A stretch of 64,000 bases of DNA from an uncultured Nesterenkonia sp. (GTDB lineage Bacteria > Actinomycetota > Actinomycetes > Actinomycetales > Micrococcaceae), in NCBI GenBank assembly GCA_947494195.1, contig CANLUC010000002.1, forward strand, positions 62,001 to 126,000, in the 5' to 3' direction. A model generated the notes under the pieces. The model was not told where the DNA came from. It ran no database searches and saw only the letters and a list, made by a program, of their open reading frames with translations. A program made the position numbers and the translations under genes. Below are positions 28,627 through 36,705 of this stretch, in pieces (position 1 is the first letter of the stretch; each line of letters opens with the position of its first letter).

Positions 28627-29388
28627 TCAGCCGAAGAGCCCGACCAGGGTGAAGTAGAACACCGACGGTCCCAGCAGACAGCCCAGGCCGGTGTAGAAGG
28701 TCGCGGTCATCGCACCATAAGGAACCAGCCGCTTATCGGTCGCGGCCAGACCGCCCGCGACGCCCGAGGTGGTTCCCATCAGACCGCCGTAGGCCATGGC
28801 CGACTTCGGGTTGTTCAGCCCGATGAACGGCGCGATCAGCGGGGTGCACACCATGACCACCACAGCCTTGATCAGCCCGGCAGCCACGGAGAGAGCGATG
28901 ACCTCGGAGCTGGCGCCGATCGCGGTGCCGGTGACCGGTCCGACGATGTAGGTCGCGGCACCGGCTCCGATGGTCGCCATCGATTCCGGATCGGTGTAGC
29001 CGAAGGCCGCGGCCACGGCGGCGCCGACCACGAAGGAGACCAGGATCCCGGCGATCAGCGCGACCACGCCGGCGGCTCCGGACTTCTTGATCTCTTGAAG
29101 GTCCACGCCATAGGCGGTGGCGACGATGGCGAAGTCGCGCAGCATGGCCCCGCCCATCAGACCCAGTCCGCTGAAGATCGCGATGTCGGCCAGGCCGTCC
29201 TCTCCGCCGGTCTGGATCCCGCCGAGGTAGGCGAGCACCAGGCCCAGCATGATGGCGATGGCGGAGCCTTGCAGCCGCCCCCTGGTCAGGGTCTTGGACA
29301 GCCACCCGGAGAGCAGCATGAGGGCTCCGACCACCACGAAGGCGAAGAGCAGGCCATTGCGTTCGAGCACGTCTGCGACGATCTCCAT
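28627..29388 (-). CDS. madM: Malonate transporter subunit MadM
   Basis: A 253-residue membrane protein with about eight helices. It is clearly MadM: it follows MadL by one base, and the conserved GATYIVGPVTGTAIGASSEV and GLMGTTSGVAGGLAATDKR segments are present. MadL and MadM together import malonate, probably with Na+. It is last in the malonate operon after the matA/matB fusion and madL. Confidence 0.9.
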   Translation of the reverse strand: MEIVADVLERNGLLFAFVVVGALMLLSGWLSKTLTRGRLQGSAIAIMLGLVLAYLGGIQTGGEDGLADIAIFSGLGLMGGAMLRDFAIVATAYGVDLQEIKKSGAAGVVALIAGILVSFVVGAAVAAAFGYTDPESMATIGAGAATYIVGPVTGTAIGASSEVIALSVAAGLIKAVVVMVCTPLIAPFIGLNNPKSAMAYGGLMGTTSGVAGGLAATDKRLVPYGAMTATFYTGLGCLLGPSVFYFTLVGLFG

Positions 29389-29389
29389 C

Positions 29390-29791
29390 TCAGGCCTCCT
29401 GCTTCTCTTCTTCGGTCATCGGCGGCAGCGCTTCAGACTGACCTCCGATGCGGGCGATCACAGGCACCAGCGCAGCACCTGCGGCGAGCGCCCCGAGTCC
29501 TGCGATCGCGGCCATGGGACCGCCTCCGATGGCTTCGGCCACGTTCTGCGTGGAGGCCATGGCGATCACGATCGGGATGTACAGGGCGCTCCAGAACAGC
29601 ACCCCCTGTTCGGTGGGCTTGGGGAACAGGCCGCGCTTGCGCAGCCGGTCGGTGGCCACCACGAGAAGGATCATGGCGAAGCCGACCCCGCCCACATTGG
29701 CGTCCACTCCGACCAGGACGCCCAGGCCGTCACCGATCAACATTCCTATGAGCATGCACAGCGCCAGCGCTGCAACTCCATAGAGAACCAT
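29390..29791 (-). CDS. madL: Malonate transporter subunit MadL
   Basis: A 133-residue membrane protein with four helices. The N-terminal GVAALALCMLIGMLIGDGLG and central GVDANVGGVGFAMILL segments match MadL of the Malonomonas rubra two-part malonate carrier. It lies about 40 bases downstream of the decarboxylase/synthetase fusion and one base before madM. Confidence 0.9.
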   Translation of the reverse strand: MVLYGVAALALCMLIGMLIGDGLGVLVGVDANVGGVGFAMILLVVATDRLRKRGLFPKPTEQGVLFWSALYIPIVIAMASTQNVAEAIGGGPMAAIAGLGALAAGAALVPVIARIGGQSEALPPMTEEEKQEA

Positions 29792-29831
29792 CTATTTCTC
29801 CAGACTTGGATAAGAGGACCTCGCCGCGCCA

Positions 29832-32738
29832 TCAGGCGCTGAAGAGGTCCGTGTACTGCTTGCGGAGCTCGGCCTTCTGGACCTTGCCCATGACGTTGCG
29901 GGGGAGCGCCTCCACGAAGCGGACGGCGCGCGGCTGCTTGAAGCGGGCCAGCTCACCGGCCAGGGCTCCGAGGATCTGCGCCTCATCGGGGGTGCCATCG
30001 GGGGCGGGGACGACGACGGCGACGAGTCCCTCGCCCAGATCCGGGTGGGGCACTCCGATCACCGCAGACTCGATCACCCCGGGCTGATCATCGATGAGTC
30101 CCTCCACCTCTTTGGGGTAGATGTTGAACCCACCGGAGATCACCAGGTCCTTGTCCCTCCCGACGATGCTCAGGTACCCCTGCTCGTCGATGGTGCCGAG
30201 GTCTCCGGTGATGAAGAAGCCGTCTTCACGGAACTCTTCGGCGGTCTTCTCCGGCATGTTCCAGTAGCCGGCGAAGACATTGGGCCCGCGCACCTCGATG
30301 ATGCCGACCTCCCCCTGCGGCAGGGTCTTCGCGGTCTCGCGGTCGGTGATCCGCACCTCGACGCCGGGCAGCGGATGACCCACGGTTCCCGGCCGACGCG
30401 GACCTCCCCGGTAGGGGTTGGAGGTGTTCATCCCGGTCTCGGTCATCCCGTAGCGCTCCAGGATGGCGTGGCCGGTGCGGGCCTGGAACGACTCATGGTC
30501 GGCGGCCAGCAGCGGGGCAGAGCCGGAGACGAAGAGCCGCATGCTCGAGCAGGACTCCTCGCTGAGCCGGTCCGAGCCGAGCAGTCGGGTGTAGAACGTC
30601 GGGACCCCCATCAGCACGGTGGCACCCACGGCGGAGTCCGTCATCGCATCGAGGACATCGGCGACGTCGAACTTCGGCAGCCAGATCATCGAGGCGCCTG
30701 CGGTGAGCGTCATGTTCACGGCGACGAAGAGCCCGTGGATGTGGAAGATCGGCAGTGCGTGGATGAGCACGTCCTCGGCGGTGAACTCCCAGGTCTGCAG
30801 CAGCGAGGCGCAGTTCGCCGCCAGGTTCTGGTTGGTCAGCACGGCGCCCTTGGAGCGGCCCGTGGTGCCTGAGGTGTAGAGGATCGCACCAGGGTCCTCG
30901 GGGAGTCGCGACGCGATGTCCCGATGCTCCTGCTCGGCGGCGAGCAGAGTGCCCTCTCCCGTGGTGCCGAGGGTCTCGACGACGATGCCGTCCTTGCCGC
31001 GGACGACATGGTCGGCGGCCTGGCTCGGGTCACAGACCAGCACCCGCGGCGCGGCATCGGACATGAAATAGTCCATCTCCGCACCGGTGTACGCAGTGTT
31101 CAGCGGCAGGTACACGCCACCGACCTGCAGCGTGGCGAGGTAGAGCGCGATGGCCTCGGGAGACTTCTCCACCTGCGCGGCGACTCGGTCTCCGGGTGCG
31201 ACGCCGTCTCCGATGAGCTTCGTGGCGATCCGCCGCGAGGTGTGCAGCACCTCGGAGTAGGACAGCGTCGCCCCGCCGGGCAGATGGAACAGCGCCTTCT
31301 CAGGCTGCTCCTCGGCCCGGGCGAGGAAGCCCTGATAGATGCCGCTGAGCGTGTGATCGGTTGCTGGTTCTTCCACTGCGGTGGTTCCTTTCGTACTGCT
31401 GGTCTGGGCGTCTGCCGCGGGCAGCAGCTGGGAGACGCGTGCTCCCAGCGCCACCGTGGCGTTCCTGACGTAGTCTTCGTGCCGCTGCTCGACCATTCCC
31501 GGCTCGTAGCGGTAGTTGATCATCGCGCCGTAGGACTGGTCCCACATGTAGTCGGCCGTGCTCGCGGGCCAGTGAAGCTGCCACGCGGTGGCCCCATTGC
31601 CCAGGTGGAACCGGGCCACGGAATCCAGCGGCTGACCGTCGGCGCGGCGCTCGACGGCGATGTATTGCGCCAGGGCCGAGGCAAGGCGGCCGCGCAGGCC
31701 TTCAACCTCGGCGTCGGAGAGCTGCGCGGCGGATTCGTGACGCTCGAGCTCTGCGGCGAGCTCGTGCAGCGCGCCTCGGTCAGAGCCTGCGGACTGCTCG
31801 CGCAGCCACCTCCTGAACCCAGGGATCGGGGAGAGCGTGACGAACTGCTCGAGGTGCGGCAGTTCGGTGGAGACCTGGTCGATGACCTGCTTGATGAGCA
31901 GGCTGCCGAAGGAGATCCCCGCCAGTCCGTCGAGTGCGTTGTTGATCGAATACAGCACCGCGGTGTCCGCCTTGGCGGGGGACAGTGCCTCGGTGGGCGC
32001 GAGCAGCGGCTCGATGGCGCCGGGGATGCCCTTGACCAGCGCCACCTCCACGAAGATCAGCGGCAGGTCCCCGGTCGCGGGGTGGAAGAAGGCATAACAG
32101 GTCCGGTCCTTGGGACGCAGACGCCGCTTGAGATCGTTCATGTCCTGCATGGGGTGGACCTTCTCGGAGGCGAGCAGGTGCTGGCGCATCTCCCGGGGTG
32201 CATCCCAGCCCACCTGCTCCATGCGCAGAAAGCCGCGATTGAACCAGGAGCTCAGCAGATGCCGGAAGTCACGGTCCAGGGGCGCCAGATCCGGGTGCTC
32301 GCGCAGCAGCCGGCGAAGGTCGGCCCGCATGTTTACCAGATGCAGTGTGGCTCCGTCCGCGTGGTTCAACCGGCGCAGCAGCTGCTGGCGGCGCGGTTCA
32401 CTCGCGTCGAAGAGGTCGGCGAGCTCCGACTGTCCGCGGGTCTGCTCCCAGCGCTGGTACGCCTCGCGCAGCGTGTCGTCATCCACGGCGTAGGAGCTGA
32501 GCATGTGGCTGAAGAACGTCACCCGGTCGGCGTCGTCCTGAAGGTCTCGGTAGGAGGCGAGAGCGCGATCGGCGACGGCGCGCATCGATGCCTCCCCGAT
32601 GTCGCCCATGAGCACATCACACGCGGCGGCGAGCTGTTCCAAGGGGGGCGGCTCGTCACCGTTCGACTCTGCGGGGCCACGGCTGCCGCCCAGAGAGCGC
32701 AGCAGATCCGAGAGTATCCAACCTTGAGTTGTCGGCAT
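29832..32738 (-). CDS. Malonyl-CoA decarboxylase / malonyl-CoA synthetase fusion (MatA-MatB)
   Basis: A single 968-residue protein. Residues 1-440 are malonyl-CoA decarboxylase, with the conserved core KGIPGAIEPLLAP, NALDGLAGISFG and FVTLSPIPGFRRWL (about residues 298-311). A linker about 440-465 is Ser/Thr-rich. Residues 465-968 are an AMP-forming malonyl-CoA synthetase with TSGTTGRSKGAV (about 620-632), and an adenylate-forming hinge GDLGTIDEQGYLSIVGRDKD towards the C-terminus. It converts malonate to malonyl-CoA and then to acetyl-CoA plus CO2. The AAGGAGG site precedes the ATG at 32738. It is the head of the malonate operon with madL and madM and is divergent from a MatR-like regulator. 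Confidence 0.92.
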   Translation of the reverse strand: MPTTQGWILSDLLRSLGGSRGPAESNGDEPPPLEQLAAACDVLMGDIGEASMRAVADRALASYRDLQDDADRVTFFSHMLSSYAVDDDTLREAYQRWEQTRGQSELADLFDASEPRRQQLLRRLNHADGATLHLVNMRADLRRLLREHPDLAPLDRDFRHLLSSWFNRGFLRMEQVGWDAPREMRQHLLASEKVHPMQDMNDLKRRLRPKDRTCYAFFHPATGDLPLIFVEVALVKGIPGAIEPLLAPTEALSPAKADTAVLYSINNALDGLAGISFGSLLIKQVIDQVSTELPHLEQFVTLSPIPGFRRWLREQSAGSDRGALHELAAELERHESAAQLSDAEVEGLRGRLASALAQYIAVERRADGQPLDSVARFHLGNGATAWQLHWPASTADYMWDQSYGAMINYRYEPGMVEQRHEDYVRNATVALGARVSQLLPAADAQTSSTKGTTAVEEPATDHTLSGIYQGFLARAEEQPEKALFHLPGGATLSYSEVLHTSRRIATKLIGDGVAPGDRVAAQVEKSPEAIALYLATLQVGGVYLPLNTAYTGAEMDYFMSDAAPRVLVCDPSQAADHVVRGKDGIVVETLGTTGEGTLLAAEQEHRDIASRLPEDPGAILYTSGTTGRSKGAVLTNQNLAANCASLLQTWEFTAEDVLIHALPIFHIHGLFVAVNMTLTAGASMIWLPKFDVADVLDAMTDSAVGATVLMGVPTFYTRLLGSDRLSEESCSSMRLFVSGSAPLLAADHESFQARTGHAILERYGMTETGMNTSNPYRGGPRRPGTVGHPLPGVEVRITDRETAKTLPQGEVGIIEVRGPNVFAGYWNMPEKTAEEFREDGFFITGDLGTIDEQGYLSIVGRDKDLVISGGFNIYPKEVEGLIDDQPGVIESAVIGVPHPDLGEGLVAVVVPAPDGTPDEAQILGALAGELARFKQPRAVRFVEALPRNVMGKVQKAELRKQYTDLFSA

Positions 32739-32751
32739 GCCGCCTCCTTCC

Positions 32752-32784
32752 GTGTATAACAGGGGTTCTGATGTATATAACAGC
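32752..32784. promoter_or_regulatory. MatR-type operator: two TGT(ATA)ACA-like elements
   Basis: TGTATAACA at about 32753-32761 and TGTATATAACA at about 32772-32782 lie between the malonate operon and the GntR gene. The FCD/FadR subfamily uses GT-N3-AC dyads and MatR binds TGTATACA-like sequences. The first copy is only about 15 bases from the fusion gene start, so binding could block its transcription or translation. Confidence 0.5.
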
Positions 32785-32850
32785 GACTATAGGGTATTAA
32801 CGTGATCCACGCCACAGTGCGCTGACGATATGCTCGATACAGGAGGTGCC

Positions 32851-33543
32851 ATGGTCCGGGTCCCGGAATCCCAGCGCGTACGGGATGCGTTGGAGAACGC
32901 CATCGTCGATGGGCAGTACGGCCCCGGCGAGCGGCTTGACCCTGCCAAGCTCCAGGAAGAGTTCGGCTGCTCCCGCACCCCGGTGCGCGAAGCCCTGCAG
33001 GGACTCGAGCGTTCGGGCCTCGTGCGGATCCGCCCGAAGCAGGGCACCTACGTCACCGAGCTGAGCATCCCCGAGCTCGCCGAGCGCTTCGAGCTCATGG
33101 CGGAGCTGGAGGGGATGGCCGCCCGGCTGGCTTCGCGCCGGATCGAACACGAGCCGCTGGCCGAGCTCCGGAGGGCACTGGAAGAATGTGAGCGTCACGA
33201 GGCCGCCGCAGATGCCGACGGCTACTACTACGCGAACGCCTGCTTCCACAGCATCATCTACGACTCCTGCGGCAATGGATATCTGCAGCAGCAGGCCCAT
33301 GACCTGCGCCGGATCCTTCAGCCCTATCGCCGGCTCCAGCTGCGCGCCCCGGATCGGATGCGCCGTTCGCTGGCCGAGCACCACGCGATCGTGGAGGCCA
33401 TCAGCAGCGGAGACACTGAGACCGCAGAGAACACCGCACGGGACCACGTCCTGGTGCAGGTCAAGGAGTTCAGTCAGCTGGTGCGCACCTGGAACAGACT
33501 GCGCGAAGCGCGAGTGGGCCAGACCCAGGCCCAGCTCCAATGA
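32851..33543 (+). CDS. matR: GntR-family (FCD) regulator, MatR-like
   Basis: A 230-residue regulator. The start is set at 32851 because AGGAGG lies just upstream, overruling an ATG at 32830. The winged helix-turn-helix spans about 8-65 (ERLDPAKLQEEFGCSRTPVREAL). The FCD effector domain (about 80-220) has conserved His/Asp positions that bind a metal/acid ligand. Divergence from the malonate genes makes it the likely malonate sensor that represses them. Confidence 0.9.
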   Translation: MVRVPESQRVRDALENAIVDGQYGPGERLDPAKLQEEFGCSRTPVREALQGLERSGLVRIRPKQGTYVTELSIPELAERFELMAELEGMAARLASRRIEHEPLAELRRALEECERHEAAADADGYYYANACFHSIIYDSCGNGYLQQQAHDLRRILQPYRRLQLRAPDRMRRSLAEHHAIVEAISSGDTETAENTARDHVLVQVKEFSQLVRTWNRLREARVGQTQAQLQ

Positions 33544-33553
33544 AAGGAATCTG

Positions 33554-34402
33554 ATGTCGACGGAGCGAAGCCCCGAGTTCATTGAAGCCATCTCGCGAGG
33601 ACTGTCCGTGATCACGGCCTTCTCCGCCGAGTACCCCAGCCTCACACTGAGCCAGGTGGCCAAGGCCACCGGCCTGGCCCGGCCCACGGCGCGGCGGATC
33701 CTGATGACCCTGCAGGAGCTGGAGTATGTGCGCTCAGACAACGGGCTCTTCGGACTGACCCCCCGCGTGATGGAGCTCGGCATGGCCTATGTGAGCTCGC
33801 TGGGCCTCTGGGACGTGGCCAGGCCACATCTCGAGTCTCTGGTGACCCACACCCACGAGTCCGCCTCGATGACTCAGCTCGACGGGCCGGACGTGGTCTA
33901 CGTGGCGCGCGTCGCGGTGCCGAAGCTGATCGGGCTGCGGGTCGACATCGGCACCCGCTTCCCCGCCCCGCCCACCTCTCAGGGCAAAGTGCTGCTGGCA
34001 GATATGGAGCGCCGCGAAATCCTGCAGCGCCTGTCCGAACCCTCGCGCTCGCCGGTGATCCCGGTGGTGCAGTGGGACCAGAAGTCCTTCATGGACGAGC
34101 TGGACCGGGTGCAGCAGCAGGGGTACGCGGTGGCCGACGAGGAGCTGGCACGCGGCATCCGCTCCATCGCGGTGCCGGTGCGCGATGGCGACGGGCGCGT
34201 CCTCGCCGCGATGAACACCACGGTCCATGCGGCCGAGACCAGCCTCGAGGCACTGCTGAGCAGGCACCTGCCACACCTGAAAGAGGCCGCGGCGGCGGTG
34301 ACCGAGGACTGGACGCGCTGGCAGTCCATGCCCAGTCATGTCCGCGAGCGCGAGGTGCCCGCCGTCGGGCGGATTCCGCTGCTGCCCGCCGAGGAGGGCT
34401 GA
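33554..34402 (+). CDS. IclR-family transcriptional regulator
   Basis: A protein of 282 residues from the ATG at 33554, with AAAGGAA six bases upstream. The N-terminal HTH is about 15-65 (LSQVAKATGLARPTARRILMTL). The effector domain is about 85-255 (QGKVLLADMERREILQRL; ELARGIRSIAVPVRDGDGRV), typical of PcaR/PobR aromatic regulators. It is 10 bases after the MatR-like gene and immediately before the aromatic island, so it may control that island. The 3' end lies in a triplicated junction with ligA. Confidence 0.9.
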   Translation: MSTERSPEFIEAISRGLSVITAFSAEYPSLTLSQVAKATGLARPTARRILMTLQELEYVRSDNGLFGLTPRVMELGMAYVSSLGLWDVARPHLESLVTHTHESASMTQLDGPDVVYVARVAVPKLIGLRVDIGTRFPAPPTSQGKVLLADMERREILQRLSEPSRSPVIPVVQWDQKSFMDELDRVQQQGYAVADEELARGIRSIAVPVRDGDGRVLAAMNTTVHAAETSLEALLSRHLPHLKEAAAAVTEDWTRWQSMPSHVREREVPAVGRIPLLPAEEG

Positions 34403-34470
34403 GGCTGCACCGCCACCGAAGGGCTGAGGGCTACATCGCCACCGGAGGGCTGAGACTACATTGCCACCGA
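34395..34470. repeat. Triplicated 25-26-bp junction between iclR and ligA ends
   Basis: Three imperfect units (34395-34419, 34420-34445, 34446-34470) beginning AGGGCTGAG. Unit 1 holds the iclR stop and unit 3 holds the ligA stop; each unit carries both stop-codon contexts. Confidence 0.85.
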
Positions 34471-34821
34471 GGGGTAGTCCCGGCCGGTCCAGTGACCGAG
34501 CTGCCGGGCCATCTCCGTCTGGAAGGCCAGTGGGCCGTGTGCAGCGGCGTACTCCTCGTCGAAGAGAGCGATGAACAGCGTGAGGTTCAGGAAGAAGTGC
34601 GCGCCGTTCTCGAAGAGCCAGACGTAGTCGTGGGTGGACAGCGCCTCGCGCTCCTCGGCCGTGAACTCCAGCCAGCTGGTCTGCTCTACGGAATTCAGCC
34701 AACGGCCGATCTCCTTCTCCCAGCGATTTACCGTGCCGCGCGGATCATCCTTATAGCTGGCCACCCATTCCGGATCCCGATCGATGGTGAAGAGGAACTT
34801 GTTGACGTAGTACTTGCTCAT
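34456..34821 (-). CDS. ligA: LigA-like small subunit of an extradiol dioxygenase
   Basis: A 121-residue protein resembling the alpha (LigA) chain of protocatechuate 4,5-dioxygenase: mostly helical, with LFENGAHFFLNLTLF and HDYVWLF segments. The ATG at 34821 has AGGAGC just upstream. It is 13 bases after the LigB gene and would complete the active-site entrance of the dioxygenase. Substrate (protocatechuate, gallate or another catechol acid) cannot be decided. Confidence 0.85.
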   Translation of the reverse strand: MSKYYVNKFLFTIDRDPEWVASYKDDPRGTVNRWEKEIGRWLNSVEQTSWLEFTAEEREALSTHDYVWLFENGAHFFLNLTLFIALFDEEYAAAHGPLAFQTEMARQLGHWTGRDYPSVAM

Positions 34822-34834
34822 GCTCGCTCCTGAC

Positions 34835-35824
34835 TCAGGTTTCGGATCCAGCGGCCGTCGCCGCGCGCTCACCGCGGAACTGATCCCAGGCGGCATCGCT
34901 GGCGTAGATAGGCCCGGTGCTCGCCTGCGCGGTCTCCGCCGCGCGGGCCGCCGCCTCGCGCTGGTCCTGATTCTTGTTCGGGTACCAGGTCATGTACATC
35001 TCCCGGGTGTGGAACAGATCGAGGTGATCGACATAGTCCGCGTGGACTCCGGGGCCGGCGATGCCCATCATCAGCAGCAGGTCCATGAAGCCGTGGGTGG
35101 CGTTGCCGGCCCCGGCCATGGATTCGTGGGTGACGTTGTCCAGGATCGCGTCGATGTTGCCGGTGGAGAGCCATTCGATGGCATCGGCGTCGAAGAGCGG
35201 ATCCGGGCCGTGCTCGCCGAACTGCCGGGGTCCGCCGAGCTCCAGCGAGAGATGCCCGGTGCCGATCGCGGCGACCTTCTTGTCACTGGGAAAGCTGTCG
35301 ATGATCTCCCGGATCGCCCGTCCGACCTGGAAGAACCGGCGCGGTGAGGGCAACGGTGGCACGAAGATGTTCGTGTAGATGGGCACGATCGGCAGGTCCG
35401 CGTCGGGGCGGACCGTGATGATCGGGCAGATGATGGAGTGGTCGATCTTCAGTTCGTGGCTGACCGAGAAGTCGAAGTCCTTGCCCAGCAGCTCCTCATG
35501 CATATAGCGGGAGAGCTCGATGTCACCGGCGAGAGTGTACTTCGGGATCCCGAACTCGCGCTCCTCGTTGTAGAAGGTCGCGTCGTAGGTCTCCTGCTTG
35601 CCGATCAGGAACTGTGGATAGTTGTCCAGCCAGAGCTGGTGGAAGTGATCCGCCCCGACCATCACCAGAATGTCGGGCTCCGCGGCGGTGAGCGTCTCGC
35701 GGTAGGCCTCGACCTTGCGCTGCCAGTCGGCGGCGTAGGGCGGTCGCTGATCTTCCGGAGAGGTGGTGGCCTTGTAGTAGAACGGGTGGTGGGTGCTCGC
35801 GAGCACCGCGGTCAGCTCTGCCAT
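34835..35824 (-). CDS. ligB: Class III extradiol dioxygenase catalytic subunit (LigB)
   Basis: A 329-residue Fe(II) extradiol dioxygenase. Predicted metal and active-site residues include His12 (STHHPF), His60/His62 (GADHFH) and a His in IGTGHLS (about residue 192). It cleaves a catechol-type ring next to the hydroxyls. In protocatechuate degraders the product is 4-carboxy-2-hydroxymuconate semialdehyde; with gallate it is 4-oxalomesaconate. It lies two bases after the citryl-CoA-lyase-like gene and 13 before ligA. Confidence 0.9.
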   Translation of the reverse strand: MAELTAVLASTHHPFYYKATTSPEDQRPPYAADWQRKVEAYRETLTAAEPDILVMVGADHFHQLWLDNYPQFLIGKQETYDATFYNEEREFGIPKYTLAGDIELSRYMHEELLGKDFDFSVSHELKIDHSIICPIITVRPDADLPIVPIYTNIFVPPLPSPRRFFQVGRAIREIIDSFPSDKKVAAIGTGHLSLELGGPRQFGEHGPDPLFDADAIEWLSTGNIDAILDNVTHESMAGAGNATHGFMDLLLMMGIAGPGVHADYVDHLDLFHTREMYMTWYPNKNQDQREAAARAAETAQASTGPIYASDAAWDQFRGERAATAAGSET

Positions 35825-35826
35825 GA

Positions 35827-36705
35827 TCAGCTCTCCCTCGGCTCATCAGAATCGGAGGACGCGCCGGAGTCACGATGGGTGTCATCATCGCTCTCGTCCG
35901 GGGTCAGCGGAACGAACCTCGCGTTCCGATCCACATGCATATAGATGTCATTGGCGATCGGGTTGCGCCGCTCCTCGGCGATCTGCCCCAGCAGACCGGC
36001 GGTGCGGGCCAGCAGCGCGAAGCCGCGCAGGAAGTCCACCGGCAGACCGAGATCCGCCAGGGCAGCCCCGCAGACTCCGGCGCCGTTGAGCGGAAGCTTC
36101 TTGCCCAGCACTTCTTCGCTGACCCGACCCATGGCCTCGAACAGGCGCAGGTGTTCCCCGCGGGTCCCTCCCTCCTCCGCGATCTGGATCAGCCGCGGAG
36201 TCCGCGGGTCACCGGCCTTGTGCACCGGATGCCCCAGGCCTGGGACGATCTGCCGGGCGGCGCGTGCCCTGGTGATCGCGTCCCGCGCCAGGGCGTCATA
36301 GTCCGCGTCGGTGCTGCGCTCGCCGTCGTCGGCTGCAAGCACCTGGTGCAGGAACTTGCCGGTGTCCTCGGTGACGCCGAGGAACCGGGAGCCGCCGCCG
36401 AGCAGTCCTGCCGCGATGGCGCCCTGGATGGACTCCGGGGCGGAGAGGTAGGTCAGCCGGGCGGCGATCGCGGTGGGGGTGAACCCGTGGTCCGCGAGCG
36501 CGACGAGCACGGCCTCGAAGGTGCGCAGCTCCCCGGGAGTGGGCCGGCGGGTGGCGCTCATCCAGAAGGCCAGCTCGGCGAACCCGACCTTGCCCATCAG
36601 GTCCTCGGAGAGGGACTGCCCCATGAGGCTGATCTCCTCGGCGGTGGAGGTCCCCAGCGAGGTGGGGTAGCTCGGTGTCTGATTGTTCTGCTCTGCACCG
36701 CTCAT
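35827..36705 (-). CDS. Citryl-CoA lyase-like, citrate synthase superfamily
   Basis: A 292-residue protein with the citrate synthase fold: GLGHPVHKAGDPRTPRL (about 160-176), NGAGVCGAALADLG (about 220) and a C-terminal NDIYMHVDRNARFVPL. These match the short citryl-CoA lyase group, which cleaves citryl-CoA to acetyl-CoA and oxaloacetate. The 4-base overlap with a CoA-transferase gene suggests that its substrate is first activated to a CoA ester. In this island the substrate may be a tertiary-alcohol acid from ring cleavage; this is inference. Confidence 0.82.
   Translation of the reverse strand: MSGAEQNNQTPSYPTSLGTSTAEEISLMGQSLSEDLMGKVGFAELAFWMSATRRPTPGELRTFEAVLVALADHGFTPTAIAARLTYLSAPESIQGAIAAGLLGGGSRFLGVTEDTGKFLHQVLAADDGERSTDADYDALARDAITRARAARQIVPGLGHPVHKAGDPRTPRLIQIAEEGGTRGEHLRLFEAMGRVSEEVLGKKLPLNGAGVCGAALADLGLPVDFLRGFALLARTAGLLGQIAEERRNPIANDIYMHVDRNARFVPLTPDESDDDTHRDSGASSDSDEPRES

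Noticed and set aside
30924-32759. A plus-strand frame of 611 codons opposite the matA-matB fusion
   Set aside because: Antisense to an enzyme with full decarboxylase motifs; no domain found.
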